Shown here: positions 55,704 to 64,000 of the stretch, piece by piece
How the letters are laid out: every line of letters starts with the position of its first letter
How positions within the stretch are numbered: the first letter of the stretch is position 1
Assembly: GCF_000550805.1 (NCBI RefSeq)
Contig: NZ_CP004353.1
Coordinates: 2,046,001 to 2,110,000 of the forward strand
From: Corynebacterium vitaeruminis DSM 20294
GTDB lineage: Bacteria; Actinomycetota; Actinomycetes; Mycobacteriales; Mycobacteriaceae
Reading direction: 5' to 3'
DNA: 64,000 nucleotides
The notes under the pieces: model-generated
The model's input: the letters and a program-made list of their open reading frames with translations, nothing else
Databases searched by the model: none
Told to the model about the DNA's origin: nothing
Made by a program: the position numbers and the translations under genes

Positions 55704-55776
55704 TCCGCCATAGCTCAGTTGGCAGAGCATTCGACTGTTAATCGAAGGGTCACTGGTTCGAGCCCAGTTGGCGGAG
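55704..55776 (+). tRNA. tRNA-Asn (anticodon GTT), copy 2
   Basis: The 73 bases are identical to the copy at 45889 but with different flanks, and the 3' CCA is not encoded. A TATATAGTTAT stretch about 45 bases upstream is a likely -10 region. Confidence 0.96.
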
Positions 55777-55789
55777 CAGAAGCTTCATA

Positions 55790-55824
55790 GAGGTCCTAGC
55801 GCAGGCTAGGGCCTCTTTTTCTTT
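55790..55824 (+). terminator. Terminator after tRNA-Asn copy 2
   Basis: GAGGTCCTAGC and GCTAGGGCCTC pair with one mismatch around GCAG and are followed by TTTTTCTTT. It separates the tRNA from the RNase gene. Confidence 0.85.
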
Positions 55825-55856
55825 GTTTATTCTCAGGTTGGCTAGAATACTCAACC

Positions 55857-56381
55857 ATGTCCTCCCAACCCTCACGCACGTCCCTCCCCGCCATCATCGG
55901 CGGTCTCGCGCTGGTGCTGGTCGCGGCCTTCTTCGGGATTGACCTCGGCGGGGGCCACGGTGGTTCGTCGGCAAGCTCGTCGACGTCCGTGGCCGCGCCT
56001 GGCAGTTCGGCGAGTAACGCCGTAGGCAAGGCGTCGGCAAGCGCGAAAACGGCGACGACTTCGGCGCAGAAGGCGGACGGCGACTCCTGCCCCGTGAACA
56101 CGCTGCCTGCGGAGGCCGACACCGTCATTGACGAGATCCGCGCGGGCGGGCCGTTCGCGCACCCGGACAACGACGGCGTGCGCTTTGGCAACTACGAGGG
56201 CGTGCTGCCGAAGCAGTCGAGCAACTATTACCGCGAGTACACGGTGGACACGCCAGGGCTCAACCACCGCGGGGAGCGGCGCATCGTCACCGGCGGCGGC
56301 AGCGCGACCGACCCCGACGTGTGGTACTACACCGACGATCACTACGAGAGCTTCTGCCAGATCCCGGATGCGGAGAACTAG
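55857..56381 (+). CDS. Exported guanyl-specific ribonuclease (barnase/RNase Sa-like)
   Basis: The 174-residue protein has an N-terminal signal or anchor segment (LPAIIGGLALVLVAAFFGI), a Ser/Ala-rich linker of about 45 residues, and a C-terminal microbial RNase domain. The domain shows the family blocks LPAEADTVIDEIRAGGPF, FGNYEGVLP, YYREYTVDTPG with catalytic Glu, RGERRIVTGGG with catalytic Arg, and WYYTDDHYESF with the catalytic His. It would cut RNA after guanosine outside the cell or in neighbours. The next gene begins directly after its stop and encodes a barstar-like protein, so the producing cell is protected. Confidence 0.92.
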   Translation: MSSQPSRTSLPAIIGGLALVLVAAFFGIDLGGGHGGSSASSSTSVAAPGSSASNAVGKASASAKTATTSAQKADGDSCPVNTLPAEADTVIDEIRAGGPFAHPDNDGVRFGNYEGVLPKQSSNYYREYTVDTPGLNHRGERRIVTGGGSATDPDVWYYTDDHYESFCQIPDAEN

Positions 56382-56615
56382 ATGAACGTCACGATCACCA
56401 CCCCCGTCACCACCGTCGGGGAGTTCTACCGCGCGCTGTCTTCGCAGCTCGAGCTGGGCGGCCGCGGGATCCCCAACGCCGACGCGCTTGCAGACATCCT
56501 GCGCGAGAAGCTCGTAGCTACCGTCACCGTCACCGGTTGGGGCATTTCGCTTTCCGACGCCTTGTTGGTGCTCAAAGTGTTCCGCGACCTAGGCGTCACC
56601 CTGCGCTTTTCCTAA
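56382..56615 (+). CDS. Barstar-like RNase inhibitor
   Basis: The 77-residue protein has no signal peptide. It aligns by eye with barstar: an N-terminal helix pattern (TVGEFYRALSSQLELGGRGI matches [20 protein letters not shown]), then NADALADILR for the NLDALWDCL helix, and VLKVFRDLGVTLRFS for VFREAKAEG-ITIILS. The ATG is directly next to the RNase TAG, with no gap, so translation is coupled. Barstar binds and blocks barnase-type RNases in the cytoplasm. The pairing with a secreted RNase makes the assignment likely. Confidence 0.8.
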   Translation: MNVTITTPVTTVGEFYRALSSQLELGGRGIPNADALADILREKLVATVTVTGWGISLSDALLVLKVFRDLGVTLRFS

Positions 56616-56624
56616 TACCCCGCG

Positions 56625-57902
56625 CTAGCCGAGGAAGCCGGTGAGGTCGGCGCTTTGCTTGGCGATGCGCTCGAGCCGCGACTCGGTCATCGACGCGATC
56701 TGGTCGATGATGACCCGCTGGCGCGCGGCGTCGGTGTCCGCCATGGTCCACCACTGCGCGAACATCGGGTCGAGCGTGCCGGGCGTGCCCGCTGCGAGGT
56801 AGTCGTAGACCCGGAAGATGCGGTCGCGCTGGCGGTCCTGGCGGGCCTTGTGGCTCGGCTCGTCCATGACGTAGAGCACCGCGATGGTCTTGAGCAAGGT
56901 GACCTCGGCAAGCACCTGATCGGGGATGACGACGTCGCCGTAGGTGCGCCCGAGCGGCGAACCGCCCGCGTCCTTGGTCGCCTCGATGACGGCGCCGACG
57001 TAGCGGCCCACGAGGTGGCTGGTCATGGCCTTCAGCCGCGCGTGCCCGCGCAGCGATCCGTCGAAGTCGATGTTCGCGTTAACCACGTCGAGCTTGCGCA
57101 AGTGGTCGGCGGCGTCCATGAGCCCCTCGGGGCTGCCGCCGAAGGCCTTCGCGCCCTTCTCCGCGAGCTGGGCGAGCTCCACCAGGTCCCACAGAACGCC
57201 GAGGTTGATGCGGCCGGAGAGGATGCCGTCCTCCACGTCGTGGACGGAGTAGGCGATGTCGTCGGCGAAGTCCATGGCCTGGGCCTCGGTGCTGGCGCGG
57301 CGGTCCTCGTGTCCCTCGCGCACCCAGGCGAGGATGTGGGCGTCCTCGTCGTAGCAACCGTACTTGCGGTTGACGCTGCCGTCCGGGTTGGTCTTGGTGC
57401 GCGGGTACTTGCACGCGGCGTCCAGCGCCGCGCGGGTGAGGTTGAGCCCGTAGGAGACATCGTCATCGTCGATGACCTTCGGCTCCAGCCGGGACAGGAT
57501 GCGCAGGGTCTGCGCGTTGCCCTCGAAGCCGCCGCAGTCCTCGGCCAGTTCGTTGAGCGCCACCTCCCCGTTGTGCCCGTAGGGCGGGTGGCCGATGTCG
57601 TGGGTGAGCCCCGCCATCTCGCACAGGTCGGGGTTGAGCCCTAGGCCCCCGCCGATGCCGCGGGCGATCTGCGCGACCTCCAGCGAGTGGGTGAGCCGGG
57701 TGCGCGGGGTGTCCCCGTCGCGCGGGCCGACGACCTGCGTCTTGTCCGCCAGCCGGCGCAGCGCCGCGGAGTGCAGGACGCGGGCGCGGTCGCGGGAGAA
57801 CGGTCCGCGCTCGTCGTCGTGCGCCACCAGCTGGCTGCCCTTTTCGGGCTCGGCGAGGCGGCGGGCTACGTCGTGGGCGGAGTACTCATACATGGTTTTC
57901 AT
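56625..57902 (-). CDS. dgt: Deoxyguanosinetriphosphate triphosphohydrolase-like protein
   Basis: Dgt splits dGTP into deoxyguanosine and triphosphate. The 425-residue protein has the HD-domain metal ligands: RLTHSLEVAQIARGI (first His), GLTHDIGHPPYGHNGE (HD pair) and a later Asp in MDFADDIAYSVHDVEDG. ARVLHSAALRRLADKTQV is the family N-terminal block. Two starts are possible, ATG 57902 and ATG 57893; neither has a strong ribosome site. Gene length matches corynebacterial relatives. In many actinobacteria it lies near dnaG; here they are 8 kb apart. Confidence 0.94.
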   Translation of the reverse strand: MKTMYEYSAHDVARRLAEPEKGSQLVAHDDERGPFSRDRARVLHSAALRRLADKTQVVGPRDGDTPRTRLTHSLEVAQIARGIGGGLGLNPDLCEMAGLTHDIGHPPYGHNGEVALNELAEDCGGFEGNAQTLRILSRLEPKVIDDDDVSYGLNLTRAALDAACKYPRTKTNPDGSVNRKYGCYDEDAHILAWVREGHEDRRASTEAQAMDFADDIAYSVHDVEDGILSGRINLGVLWDLVELAQLAEKGAKAFGGSPEGLMDAADHLRKLDVVNANIDFDGSLRGHARLKAMTSHLVGRYVGAVIEATKDAGGSPLGRTYGDVVIPDQVLAEVTLLKTIAVLYVMDEPSHKARQDRQRDRIFRVYDYLAAGTPGTLDPMFAQWWTMADTDAARQRVIIDQIASMTESRLERIAKQSADLTGFLG

Positions 57903-57954
57903 TGTGCCAGCGCTAGGCGACATCTCTCCCGGACGACGCCGGGTTTTGCGGATT

Positions 57955-58635
57955 TTAGGTGTGCCGGATGTAGTCGATCCGGGTGCCGCGGGAGGGACGA
58001 AGCCGGATCTCGCCCTCGCGCAGGAGGTCCTCCACCACGGCGGCGAGCCTGTCGCCGAGGAACCGCCGGGAGATCACCACCGCCATGCCGCCGCACTCGT
58101 GCAGGAGCGTGAGCAGCCAGTGCCTGCCCGGGAAGCGGGTGGGCGTAAACGGGGTGCCGGAGGCCTTGGCGTCAAGCCCCAGCTGCCTGGCGATGAGCTC
58201 CGCGCGCAGGGCGTGGTTGGGGTCGGTGACGATGAGGAAGCTCGAGTGCGGGAAGGTGTGGGCGAGCGCCTGCAGCGAGCCGCGCGAGTCGTTGCCCACG
58301 GGCAGCTCGTGGACGAGACTGGCGTCCACGTGGGCGGCGAGCAGGTACTCGCGGCCGACCTGGGCCTCGGTGAACCTATCCCCCGGCAGGCTCCCGCCGA
58401 GGGTGATGACCGGCTGGCAGCGGTTTTCCTCCCACAGCTTCGCCGCCCAGCGCAGCCGCGCCGCCAGCTGCTTGCTGGGCACGCCGTCGTACTGCGCGGT
58501 GCCGAGCACCGCGATCATGTCGAAGCGCCCGAACTCGTTGCGCGGGTGGATGGCGCCGCGGACGACGATGGCGGCGGGGATGAGCAAAAGGCCCGCGCCG
58601 AGGGCGGCGCCGGCGACGAGAGCAGGTCGAACCAT
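57955..58635 (-). CDS. DUF218 (YdcF/SanA-type) membrane-anchored protein
   Basis: The 226-residue protein has one N-terminal membrane segment (ALVAGAALGAGLLLIPAAIVV) and a DUF218 domain with the landmarks IAVLGTAQYDGVPSKQLAARL, VITLGGSLPGDRFTEAQVG and FLIVTDPNHALRA. Members such as SanA and ElyC act in envelope polysaccharide or barrier function. It probably faces outside. The ATG lies at 58635 within a GC-rich stretch. It is divergent from the excalibur-protein gene and precedes dgt by 52 bases on the same strand. Confidence 0.88.
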   Translation of the reverse strand: MVRPALVAGAALGAGLLLIPAAIVVRGAIHPRNEFGRFDMIAVLGTAQYDGVPSKQLAARLRWAAKLWEENRCQPVITLGGSLPGDRFTEAQVGREYLLAAHVDASLVHELPVGNDSRGSLQALAHTFPHSSFLIVTDPNHALRAELIARQLGLDAKASGTPFTPTRFPGRHWLLTLLHECGGMAVVISRRFLGDRLAAVVEDLLREGEIRLRPSRGTRIDYIRHT

Positions 58636-58774
58636 GCTCCCAGTGTGCCAGAGCGATGGGGCGCGGTGTCGCCGTCACGGCACATCGGTGGCGATCCCCT
58701 ATCCCGTGGCCAGCCGACAAACACCCGGGGTAAGCGTTTTCATTAAACATTCAGAGTTGAATAATGTTCAATTC

Positions 58775-59293
58775 ATGAAGAAGTCTCTTCTCGCGCTCTC
58801 CCTCAGCGCGGCACTGACCTGCGGCGTCGTCGCCCCCGCCCACGCGCAAGAGGCCGCCCCCGCGGCCACCGATCAGCTCTCCAGCCAGAGCGTCTCCTCC
58901 GGTTCCTCTGAGGCCGACGCCGACTCCACCGAGGACGCCGGCTCCTCGAAGGCTGGCACCGCCATCGTCGTCATCCTCGGCGTCGGCGCCGTCGCGGGGC
59001 TGGTCGCCGCGGGTGTCTCCTGGGCCGTGGCCAACCGCATGATCCCGAACCCGCTCCCGGGCATCATCCCGGATCCCCCGGCGCCCGCACCGGCCCCGGC
59101 TCCCGCTCCTGCGCCCGCCCCGGTCCAGGCCGTCGCGCCGGCGCCCGCGCCCGCGCAGGTGTCGCGCACCTACGCCAACTTCACCGAGGTGTGGAACGTG
59201 CTCGGCCGCCCCATCCACTCGAACGAGCCGGGCTTCCATTCGGGCCTCGACCGCGATGGCGACGGCGTCGGCTGCGAGTCCCGCCCGAAGTAA
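58775..59293 (+). CDS. Exported protein with C-terminal excalibur domain
   Basis: The 172-residue protein has a signal peptide (MKKSLLALSLSAALTCGVVA, cut after AHA), a Ser/Asp/Glu-rich linker, one membrane segment (AIVVILGVGAVAGLVAAGVSW), an Ala-Pro repeat region of about 40 residues, and a C-terminal excalibur calcium-binding domain with LDRDGDGVGCE (DxDxDGxxCE). It is likely anchored with its excalibur domain outside. Much longer open frames upstream are not protein-like; the ATG at 58775 is the signal-peptide start. Upstream DNA is AT-rich without a clear ribosome site. Confidence 0.88.
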   Translation: MKKSLLALSLSAALTCGVVAPAHAQEAAPAATDQLSSQSVSSGSSEADADSTEDAGSSKAGTAIVVILGVGAVAGLVAAGVSWAVANRMIPNPLPGIIPDPPAPAPAPAPAPAPAPVQAVAPAPAPAQVSRTYANFTEVWNVLGRPIHSNEPGFHSGLDRDGDGVGCESRPK

Positions 59294-59316
59294 CTTCTCT
59301 TCCTTGTTTCCCCCCT

Positions 59317-59350
59317 GCCACCTACGCTTGCGCGTGGGTGGCTTTTTCTT
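59317..59350 (+). terminator. Terminator after the excalibur gene
   Basis: GCCACCTACGC and GCGTGGGTGGC pair with one G-T around TTGC and are followed by TTTTTCTTTG. Confidence 0.85.
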
Positions 59351-59394
59351 TGCAGGTAGCGCCCGTGTCGGGGCCGCCCGCTATTGTTAGAGGC

Positions 59395-61446
59395 ATGATG
59401 AAGCCGCAGTCAGGGAAAGTTCGCCGCATCCTCGCCGCCACGGGCGTGGCCGTCGGGTGTTGCATCGGGGGGATCGCCCCCGGAGTCGCGCTGGCGGACG
59501 ATGTCCACGTGCTCGCCGAGGCGCCGCAGCGCTACACCGCGTCGGTGACGGACACCACCGGCACGCTCACCCAGGCCCAGGTGGACGAGATCACCACCGC
59601 GGTGCAGAACACCGAGTCGCAGCTGCGCCTCAAGCTGTACGTGGTGTTCGTCAACAACTTCAATGACATCACGCCCGAGGTGTGGACCTCCCAGGCGCTG
59701 TCTGCCAACGGCGGGGAGAACGCCGCCATCTACGCGGTGAGCATCGGCACCCGCGAGTTCGGTGTGCAGACCGGCGACCAGTGGCCCACGGGCGCGGTGG
59801 ACAACATGTACAACGCCGCCTTCGACTCGCTCCAGAAGGAGGACTGGGCCGGGTCTGCGGTCGCGGTGGCCCAGGCGGCAACCGACGCCTCGTCGTCGAC
59901 AAGCGGCAGCGGAACCACAACGAGCAAGGACGGCTCTGGCGTCGGCTGGCTCGGCGCGGGTGCCGCGAGCGTGGCGCTGGCCGGCGGCGGAATCTGGGCC
60001 TACGGGCGCAGGAAGAAGAAGGCGGACACGCAGGCCGCCGTGGAGCAGGGCCGCGAGATCGCGCCCGGCAACGCGGGTGATCTCATGCAGCTGCCCACCG
60101 CCGCGCTGGAGAAGCTGGCGCAGGAGGAGCTGGTCTCCACCGACGAGTCGATCCGCAAGGGCCGCGAGGAGCTGGACATCGCGGTGTCCGAGTTCGGCGC
60201 CGAGCGCACGCGCTCCTTCACCCGTGCGATGAACCACTCCACCACCACCTTGCAAAAGGCCTTCGAGCTTAAGCAGCGGCTCGACTCGAAGGCGGTGCGC
60301 GACGAGGCCGAGCGCCGCAGCCTGCTGGTGGACATCATCTCCTCCTGCGGCAGCGCCGACGACGCCCTCGACGCCGAGGCCCACAACTTCGCGGAGATGC
60401 GCAACCTGCTGGTCAACGCCCCCGACGCGCTGGACAAGCTCACCCAGACCACGGTCGACCTGCGCGCCCGCCTGCCCAAGGCGCAGGACACGCTCGCGGG
60501 GCTGCAGCAGCAGTACTCGGCGGAGATGCTCTCCTCCATCGCCCACAACGTGGACATGGCCGAGGTGAGCATCACCCAGGCGGAGAAGTTCATCGACACC
60601 GGCCGCGGGCTCGTGGCCAAGCCCGCCGGCGAGCAGGGCGGGCTCATCGACTCCGTCCGCCAGGCCGAGGACGCGGCCACCCACGCCGACAAGCTCATCA
60701 CCGGCATCGAGAACGCCAGCGCCACCATCGCCACGGCGATGTCGGGCCTGCCCGCGCTCATCACCGAGGTCGAGGGCGAGATCACCGAGGCGCTCTCGCT
60801 GCGCGAGCAGGGCCAGGCGCAGCGCACCTCCGCCGACTGGACCGAGCTCGACGCCGCGGTCGCGCAGTCGCGCACGGTGCTCGACGCCGCCAAGGCCAAG
60901 GGGCAGGCCGACCCGCTCGGCCAGTGGACCGCGCTCACCGACGTCGACTCCCGCCTCGACGCGGTGCTCGACACCGTCCGGGCGGAGACCGCCGACCACG
61001 CGCGCCAGCTCCAGCTCTTCGACCAGCAGCTCGCCGCGGCGGGCTCCGCCATCCAGGCCGCGAGCGACTTCATCTCCACCCGCGGCCGCGTCATCGGCTC
61101 CTCGGCGCGCACCAAGCTTGCCGACGCCCAAAGGCTGCACGCCCAGGCCCAGCAGCAGCGCACCTCGGACACCCGCGCCGCCACGGGCTACGCGCGCCAG
61201 GCCGCCAACGCGGCGCAGGCCTCGCTGAGCGCCGCCCAGCGCGACGTCGACGACTACCAGCGCCGCCAGAACCGCAACAACAGCTCCGGCACCACCGGTG
61301 CGATCATCACCGGCATGGTCCTCAACGAGATCTTAAGCGGCGGCCGCGGTGGCTTCGGCGGAGGGTTCGGTGGCGGCGGCGGATTTGGCGGGGGCGGTGG
61401 CGGCTTCGGCGGCGGTGGCGGTGGCTTCCGCGGCGGCCGTTTCTAG
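59395..61446 (+). CDS. Exported TPM-domain protein with coiled-coil and glycine-rich tail
   Basis: The protein of up to 683 residues has a signal peptide (VRRILAATGVAVGCCIGGIA, ending near ALADD), a TPM domain at about 35-160 (DTTGTLTQAQVDEITTAVQN ... YVVFVNN), a membrane segment at about 190 (WLGAGAASVALAGGGIWAYG), then a long charged helical region (residues about 230-620) and a tail rich in GGGFGGG. TPM proteins (YgcG-like) act in envelope or photosystem-linked phosphatase roles; the function here is unknown. ATG codons at 59395 and 59398 are both possible. The Gly-rich C terminus is common to the family. Confidence 0.9.
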   Translation: MMKPQSGKVRRILAATGVAVGCCIGGIAPGVALADDVHVLAEAPQRYTASVTDTTGTLTQAQVDEITTAVQNTESQLRLKLYVVFVNNFNDITPEVWTSQALSANGGENAAIYAVSIGTREFGVQTGDQWPTGAVDNMYNAAFDSLQKEDWAGSAVAVAQAATDASSSTSGSGTTTSKDGSGVGWLGAGAASVALAGGGIWAYGRRKKKADTQAAVEQGREIAPGNAGDLMQLPTAALEKLAQEELVSTDESIRKGREELDIAVSEFGAERTRSFTRAMNHSTTTLQKAFELKQRLDSKAVRDEAERRSLLVDIISSCGSADDALDAEAHNFAEMRNLLVNAPDALDKLTQTTVDLRARLPKAQDTLAGLQQQYSAEMLSSIAHNVDMAEVSITQAEKFIDTGRGLVAKPAGEQGGLIDSVRQAEDAATHADKLITGIENASATIATAMSGLPALITEVEGEITEALSLREQGQAQRTSADWTELDAAVAQSRTVLDAAKAKGQADPLGQWTALTDVDSRLDAVLDTVRAETADHARQLQLFDQQLAAAGSAIQAASDFISTRGRVIGSSARTKLADAQRLHAQAQQQRTSDTRAATGYARQAANAAQASLSAAQRDVDDYQRRQNRNNSSGTTGAIITGMVLNEILSGGRGGFGGGFGGGGGFGGGGGGFGGGGGGFRGGRF

Positions 61447-61456
61447 GCGCACGGAT

Positions 61457-61490
61457 GTGGGGCAGCTCGTTGGAGCTGCCCCACTTTTTT
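61457..61490 (+). terminator. Terminator of the TPM gene
   Basis: GTGGGGCAGCTC and GAGCTGCCCCAC form a perfect 12-bp hairpin around GTTG, followed by TTTTTT. It abuts the stop codon of the convergent gene at 61489. Confidence 0.9.
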
Positions 61491-61938
61491 AGTAGCGCAT
61501 GTTCTTGACCGGGATGTCCACCAAGAGGCACCCGAAGCTTAAGAAAACGATGTCCTCGATCGGGGTGTCGTCCTCGCGGACCTTCATCACCAGCTGCCCG
61601 CCGACCAGCGCCTTGAGGTAGGCGATCACCTCGCCCTGCTCGTTAAAGACGCGGCGCTCCTTGCGCCACGGGCTCGTGCGTTCGAGGATGTAGTGTCGGC
61701 CCGTGCAGTCGGCCACCAGGCGGTGGACGGTGAAGCCCTCCTTGCGCATGGTGAACACCTGCCCGTCCGTGGCGGTGGCGCGCACGCGGAAGCCCATCGT
61801 GGTTCCGAGGCTCGACTCCACGAGCAGGCGCTGCTCGCGGATGTGGAGGACGTCGGCGCTGACGGTGGCGAGCACCTCGCCGTCGTCCGTGCAGAAGTCG
61901 TCCCCCACCCACGTGAGCGTTGTTGGAAAAGCATCCAT
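61489..61938 (-). CDS. Conserved hypothetical protein, possibly LURP-one/Tubby-like fold
   Basis: The 149-residue protein is a run of short beta strands (LLVESSLGTTMGFRVRATAT, GFTVHRLVADCTGRHYILER, QLVMKVREDD) and a hydrophobic end (IVFLSFGCLLVDIPVKNMRY). Such a beta barrel with a central C-terminal helix resembles LURP-one/scramblase proteins, but the match is by pattern only. AGGA precedes the ATG. It is the last gene of the glyS operon, 45 bases after the next gene, and shares the XGXVF-type core of that gene. Confidence 0.55.
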   Translation of the reverse strand: MDAFPTTLTWVGDDFCTDDGEVLATVSADVLHIREQRLLVESSLGTTMGFRVRATATDGQVFTMRKEGFTVHRLVADCTGRHYILERTSPWRKERRVFNEQGEVIAYLKALVGGQLVMKVREDDTPIEDIVFLSFGCLLVDIPVKNMRY

Positions 61939-61983
61939 GATGTGTCCTACTGTACTCGGCGCGGGAGGGGGACGAGGCGGCTC

Positions 61984-62523
61984 CTAGAGTGCCGCGAAAA
62001 TGATGACCGGGATGAGCAGCACGAGGCCGATGATGAGCGACCAGGTGGACACGCTCAGCCGCGACTCGAGGGTGCGCTTGGTCACGAGCGAGAGGAAGAT
62101 CTTCTCCTCGCGCCCAAGGCCCGAGCCCTCCTCGAACTCAGTGATCGACTTGCGCACGCCGTTGTTGCCGCCCGAGAACTGCCCGAGCTTGGTCTCCTCG
62201 GCATCGCTTGCCACGTAGACCCAGTCGTTTCGCTGCTCGTTGATGGCCAAGATCGGCTGCCCGAGCTGGATCTCCAGCCGCTTGGCGCGGGTGAACTTCT
62301 TGTCGCCGGAGTTGGCCGAGAACACCTTTCCGCCCGGCAGGGTTGCCTGGAGGTCGGTGTCGGTGGCGAGCACGCGCCACTCCTGGCCGTCCACGGTCGC
62401 GCCGAACTCCTCCGAAGGCCAGTTCTGCGGCAGATCGAGGATCTGCGAGCCTTGGTCGTCGAGAAGCGAAACGACGTGCTCATCGCCCTGCTTGCGGCGG
62501 TTGCCCCACTGCGTGTACCGCAT
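61984..62523 (-). CDS. Conserved hypothetical membrane-anchored protein
   Basis: The 179-residue protein starts MRYTQWGNRRKQGDEHVVSL two bases after the glyS stop and is mostly beta strands (EWRVLATDTDLQATLPGGKV; QPILAINEQRNDWVYV). It ends with a single membrane segment (STWSLIIGLVLLIPVIIF). A C-terminal tail anchor with the domain in the cytoplasm is likely. I do not recognise the family. The tight link to glyS suggests coupled translation. It may be a distant relative of the next gene downstream. Confidence 0.75.
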   Translation of the reverse strand: MRYTQWGNRRKQGDEHVVSLLDDQGSQILDLPQNWPSEEFGATVDGQEWRVLATDTDLQATLPGGKVFSANSGDKKFTRAKRLEIQLGQPILAINEQRNDWVYVASDAEETKLGQFSGGNNGVRKSITEFEEGSGLGREEKIFLSLVTKRTLESRLSVSTWSLIIGLVLLIPVIIFAAL

Positions 62524-62525
62524 TC

Positions 62526-63911
62526 TTAGCAACCGATCAGGCGGGAGGCGAGGTAGGACTGCAGGTCCTCGAGCTTGACGCGCTCCTGGGCCATGGTGTC
62601 GCGCTCGCGCACGGTGACGGCGCCGTCCTCGAGGGTGTCGAAGTCGACGGTCACGCAGAACGGGGTGCCGATCTCGTCCTGGCGGCGGTAGCGGCGGCCG
62701 ATGGCGCCGGAGGTGTCGTAGTCGATGTTCCAGAACTGGCGCAGCTGGGCCGCCAGCTCCTCTGCCTTGTCGGTCAGCGGCTCCTTCTTCGACAGCGGGA
62801 GCACCGCCACCTTCACCGGCGACAGGCGGTAGTCGAGCTTGAGCACGACGCGCTTGTCGACGCCGCCCTTGGCGTTGGGGGCCTCGTCCTCGTGGTAGGC
62901 GTCGACGAGGAAGGCCATCATGGAACGGCCCAGGCCCGCGGCCGGCTCGATGACGTAGGGGATCCAGCGCTCGCCGGTGGTCTGGTCGAAGTAGGACAGG
63001 TCCTCCCCGGAGCCCTCGGAGTGGACGCGCAGGTCGTAGTCGGTGCGGTTGGCGATGCCCTCGAGCTCGCCCCACTTGGAGTTCTGGAAGTTGAAGGCGT
63101 ACTCGATGTCGACGGTGCGCTTGGAGTAGTGGGAGAGCTTCTCCTTCGGGTGCTCGTACAGGCGCAGGTTGTCGGCGTTCACGCCCAGGTCGAGGTACCA
63201 CTGGTGGCGGGCGTCAATCCAGTACTGGTGCCATTCCTCGTCGGTGCCCGGCTTGACGAAGAACTCCATCTCCATCTGCTCGAACTCGCGGGTACGGAAG
63301 ATGAAGTTGCCCGGGGTGATCTCGTTGCGGAAGGACTTGCCGATGTTGGCGATGCCGAACGGGGGCTTCATGCGCGCGGAGGTCATGACGTTCTTGAAGT
63401 TGACGAAGATGCCCTGGGCGGTCTCCGGGCGCAGGTAGTGCAGGCCCTCCTCGTCGTCGACGGGGCCGAGGAAGGTCTTAAGCAGGCCGGAGAAGGCCCT
63501 CGGCTCGGTCCAGGCGCCCGGCTGGCCGGTCTCGGGGTCGTTGATGTCGGCCAGGCCGTTGGGGGCCGGGTGTCCGTGCTTCTCCTCGTAGGCCTCGAGC
63601 AGGTGGTCGGCGCGGTAGCGCTTGTGGGTGTGCAGGGACTCCACCAGCGGGTCGGTGAAGACCTCGACGTGGCCGGAGCTCACCCAGGTCTGGCGGGGCA
63701 GGATGACGGAGGTGTCCACACCCACGACGTCCGGACGCGAGGTCACCATGGAGCGCCACCACTGGCGCTTGATGTTCTCCTTCAGCTCCACGCCCAGCGG
63801 ACCGTAGTCCCATGCCGAGCGGGTACCGCCGTAGATCTCGCCGCAGGGGTAGACCAGGCCGCGGCGCTTACAGAGATTGACGACGGTGTCGATGACGTTG
63901 TTCGAAGCCAT
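62526..63911 (-). CDS. glyS: Glycyl-tRNA synthetase (class II, alpha2 type)
   Basis: The 461-residue enzyme charges tRNA-Gly. It has the class II landmarks: motif 1 region ([19 protein letters not shown]), motif 2 [21 protein letters not shown] and motif 3 in [18 protein letters not shown]. This is the eukaryote-like homodimeric type usual in actinobacteria. The ATG at 63911 follows an AGGAGTG site 13 bases upstream. Two small genes follow it at once. The 89 bases up to the window end hold only its promoter region. Confidence 0.97.
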   Translation of the reverse strand: MASNNVIDTVVNLCKRRGLVYPCGEIYGGTRSAWDYGPLGVELKENIKRQWWRSMVTSRPDVVGVDTSVILPRQTWVSSGHVEVFTDPLVESLHTHKRYRADHLLEAYEEKHGHPAPNGLADINDPETGQPGAWTEPRAFSGLLKTFLGPVDDEEGLHYLRPETAQGIFVNFKNVMTSARMKPPFGIANIGKSFRNEITPGNFIFRTREFEQMEMEFFVKPGTDEEWHQYWIDARHQWYLDLGVNADNLRLYEHPKEKLSHYSKRTVDIEYAFNFQNSKWGELEGIANRTDYDLRVHSEGSGEDLSYFDQTTGERWIPYVIEPAAGLGRSMMAFLVDAYHEDEAPNAKGGVDKRVVLKLDYRLSPVKVAVLPLSKKEPLTDKAEELAAQLRQFWNIDYDTSGAIGRRYRRQDEIGTPFCVTVDFDTLEDGAVTVRERDTMAQERVKLEDLQSYLASRLIGC

Positions 63912-64000
63912 GAGGTTTTGAACACTCCTTATAGGTATTGAGGCTTACGCACCGCTGGCTGCGGTGCCCAGTGCTGTGCCCGGCGGGCGCGAGCACACGC

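Noticed and set aside
45889..55776. Identical tRNA-Asn copies as attachment sites of an integrated element
   Set aside because: Identity stops at the tRNA ends, and the DNA between them holds dnaG and glmS, so this is ordinary tRNA gene duplication.

Overview
The window is about 64 kb of high-GC chromosome from a Corynebacterium species. I infer the genus from family content: a corynomycolyl (antigen 85-type) transferase, a cluster-free AceE-type pyruvate dehydrogenase E1, GlnE next to GlnA2, a bifunctional RNase H/phosphatase and a CYTH-CHAD protein. Their order also follows the block known in Mycobacterium tuberculosis from about Rv2221c to Rv2241. No species can be named from the sequence alone.

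Layout. 1-2.5 kb: the end of gltB and all of gltD (glutamate synthase) with a terminator. 2.5-5 kb: an HNH endonuclease gene split by a complete IS256-family element with intact ends and an 8-bp target duplication. 5-13 kb: an ion or amino-acid antiporter, a frameshifted VOC-fold gene, a GntR regulator coupled to an MFS transporter, a 43-residue ORF coupled to a NUDIX hydrolase, threonine synthase and a second MFS transporter. 13-21 kb: glnE and glnA2 (nitrogen control), a DUF2786-like protein under a LexA-like box, and CYTH-CHAD and SPOR-like proteins. 21-31.6 kb: a galactokinase-like protein without its catalytic motifs, an RNB nuclease, RNase P RNA, RNase H/phosphatase, zinc-ribbon, Nif3 and CobC-like genes, a PtkA-like HAD protein overlapping ptpA, SURF1 and CobD. 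31.7-38.2 kb: a mycolyltransferase, a glycosyltransferase, tRNA-Val, a DUF3052 protein and aceE.

38.2-44.9 kb is a lower-GC island with a compact Wzx/Wzy-type polysaccharide pathway: polymerase-like protein, two GT4 glycosyltransferases, initiating sugar-phosphate transferase and flippase. A remnant of another gene lies at its edge. 44.9-50.2 kb: acyl carrier protein, tRNA-Asn, dnaG (with an eroded zinc site) and glmS. 50.3-55.4 kb: a zinc-ribbon/DUF726 hydrolase, a complete IS21-family element with 6-bp target duplications, and a DUF5067 lipoprotein. 55.4-64 kb: tRNA(CAT), a second identical tRNA-Asn, a secreted barnase-like RNase with a barstar-like partner, dgt, a DUF218 protein, an excalibur protein, a TPM-domain protein, two small conserved genes and glyS.

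The most unusual signal is not a gene. A short motif, GGCGTCGAYAAGC (core GTCGAYAAGC), recurs on both strands. I counted 18 cores and 7 full 13-mers by eye, in intergenic DNA and in several different reading frames. I found none in the two insertion sequences or in the polysaccharide island. Its role is unknown to me.
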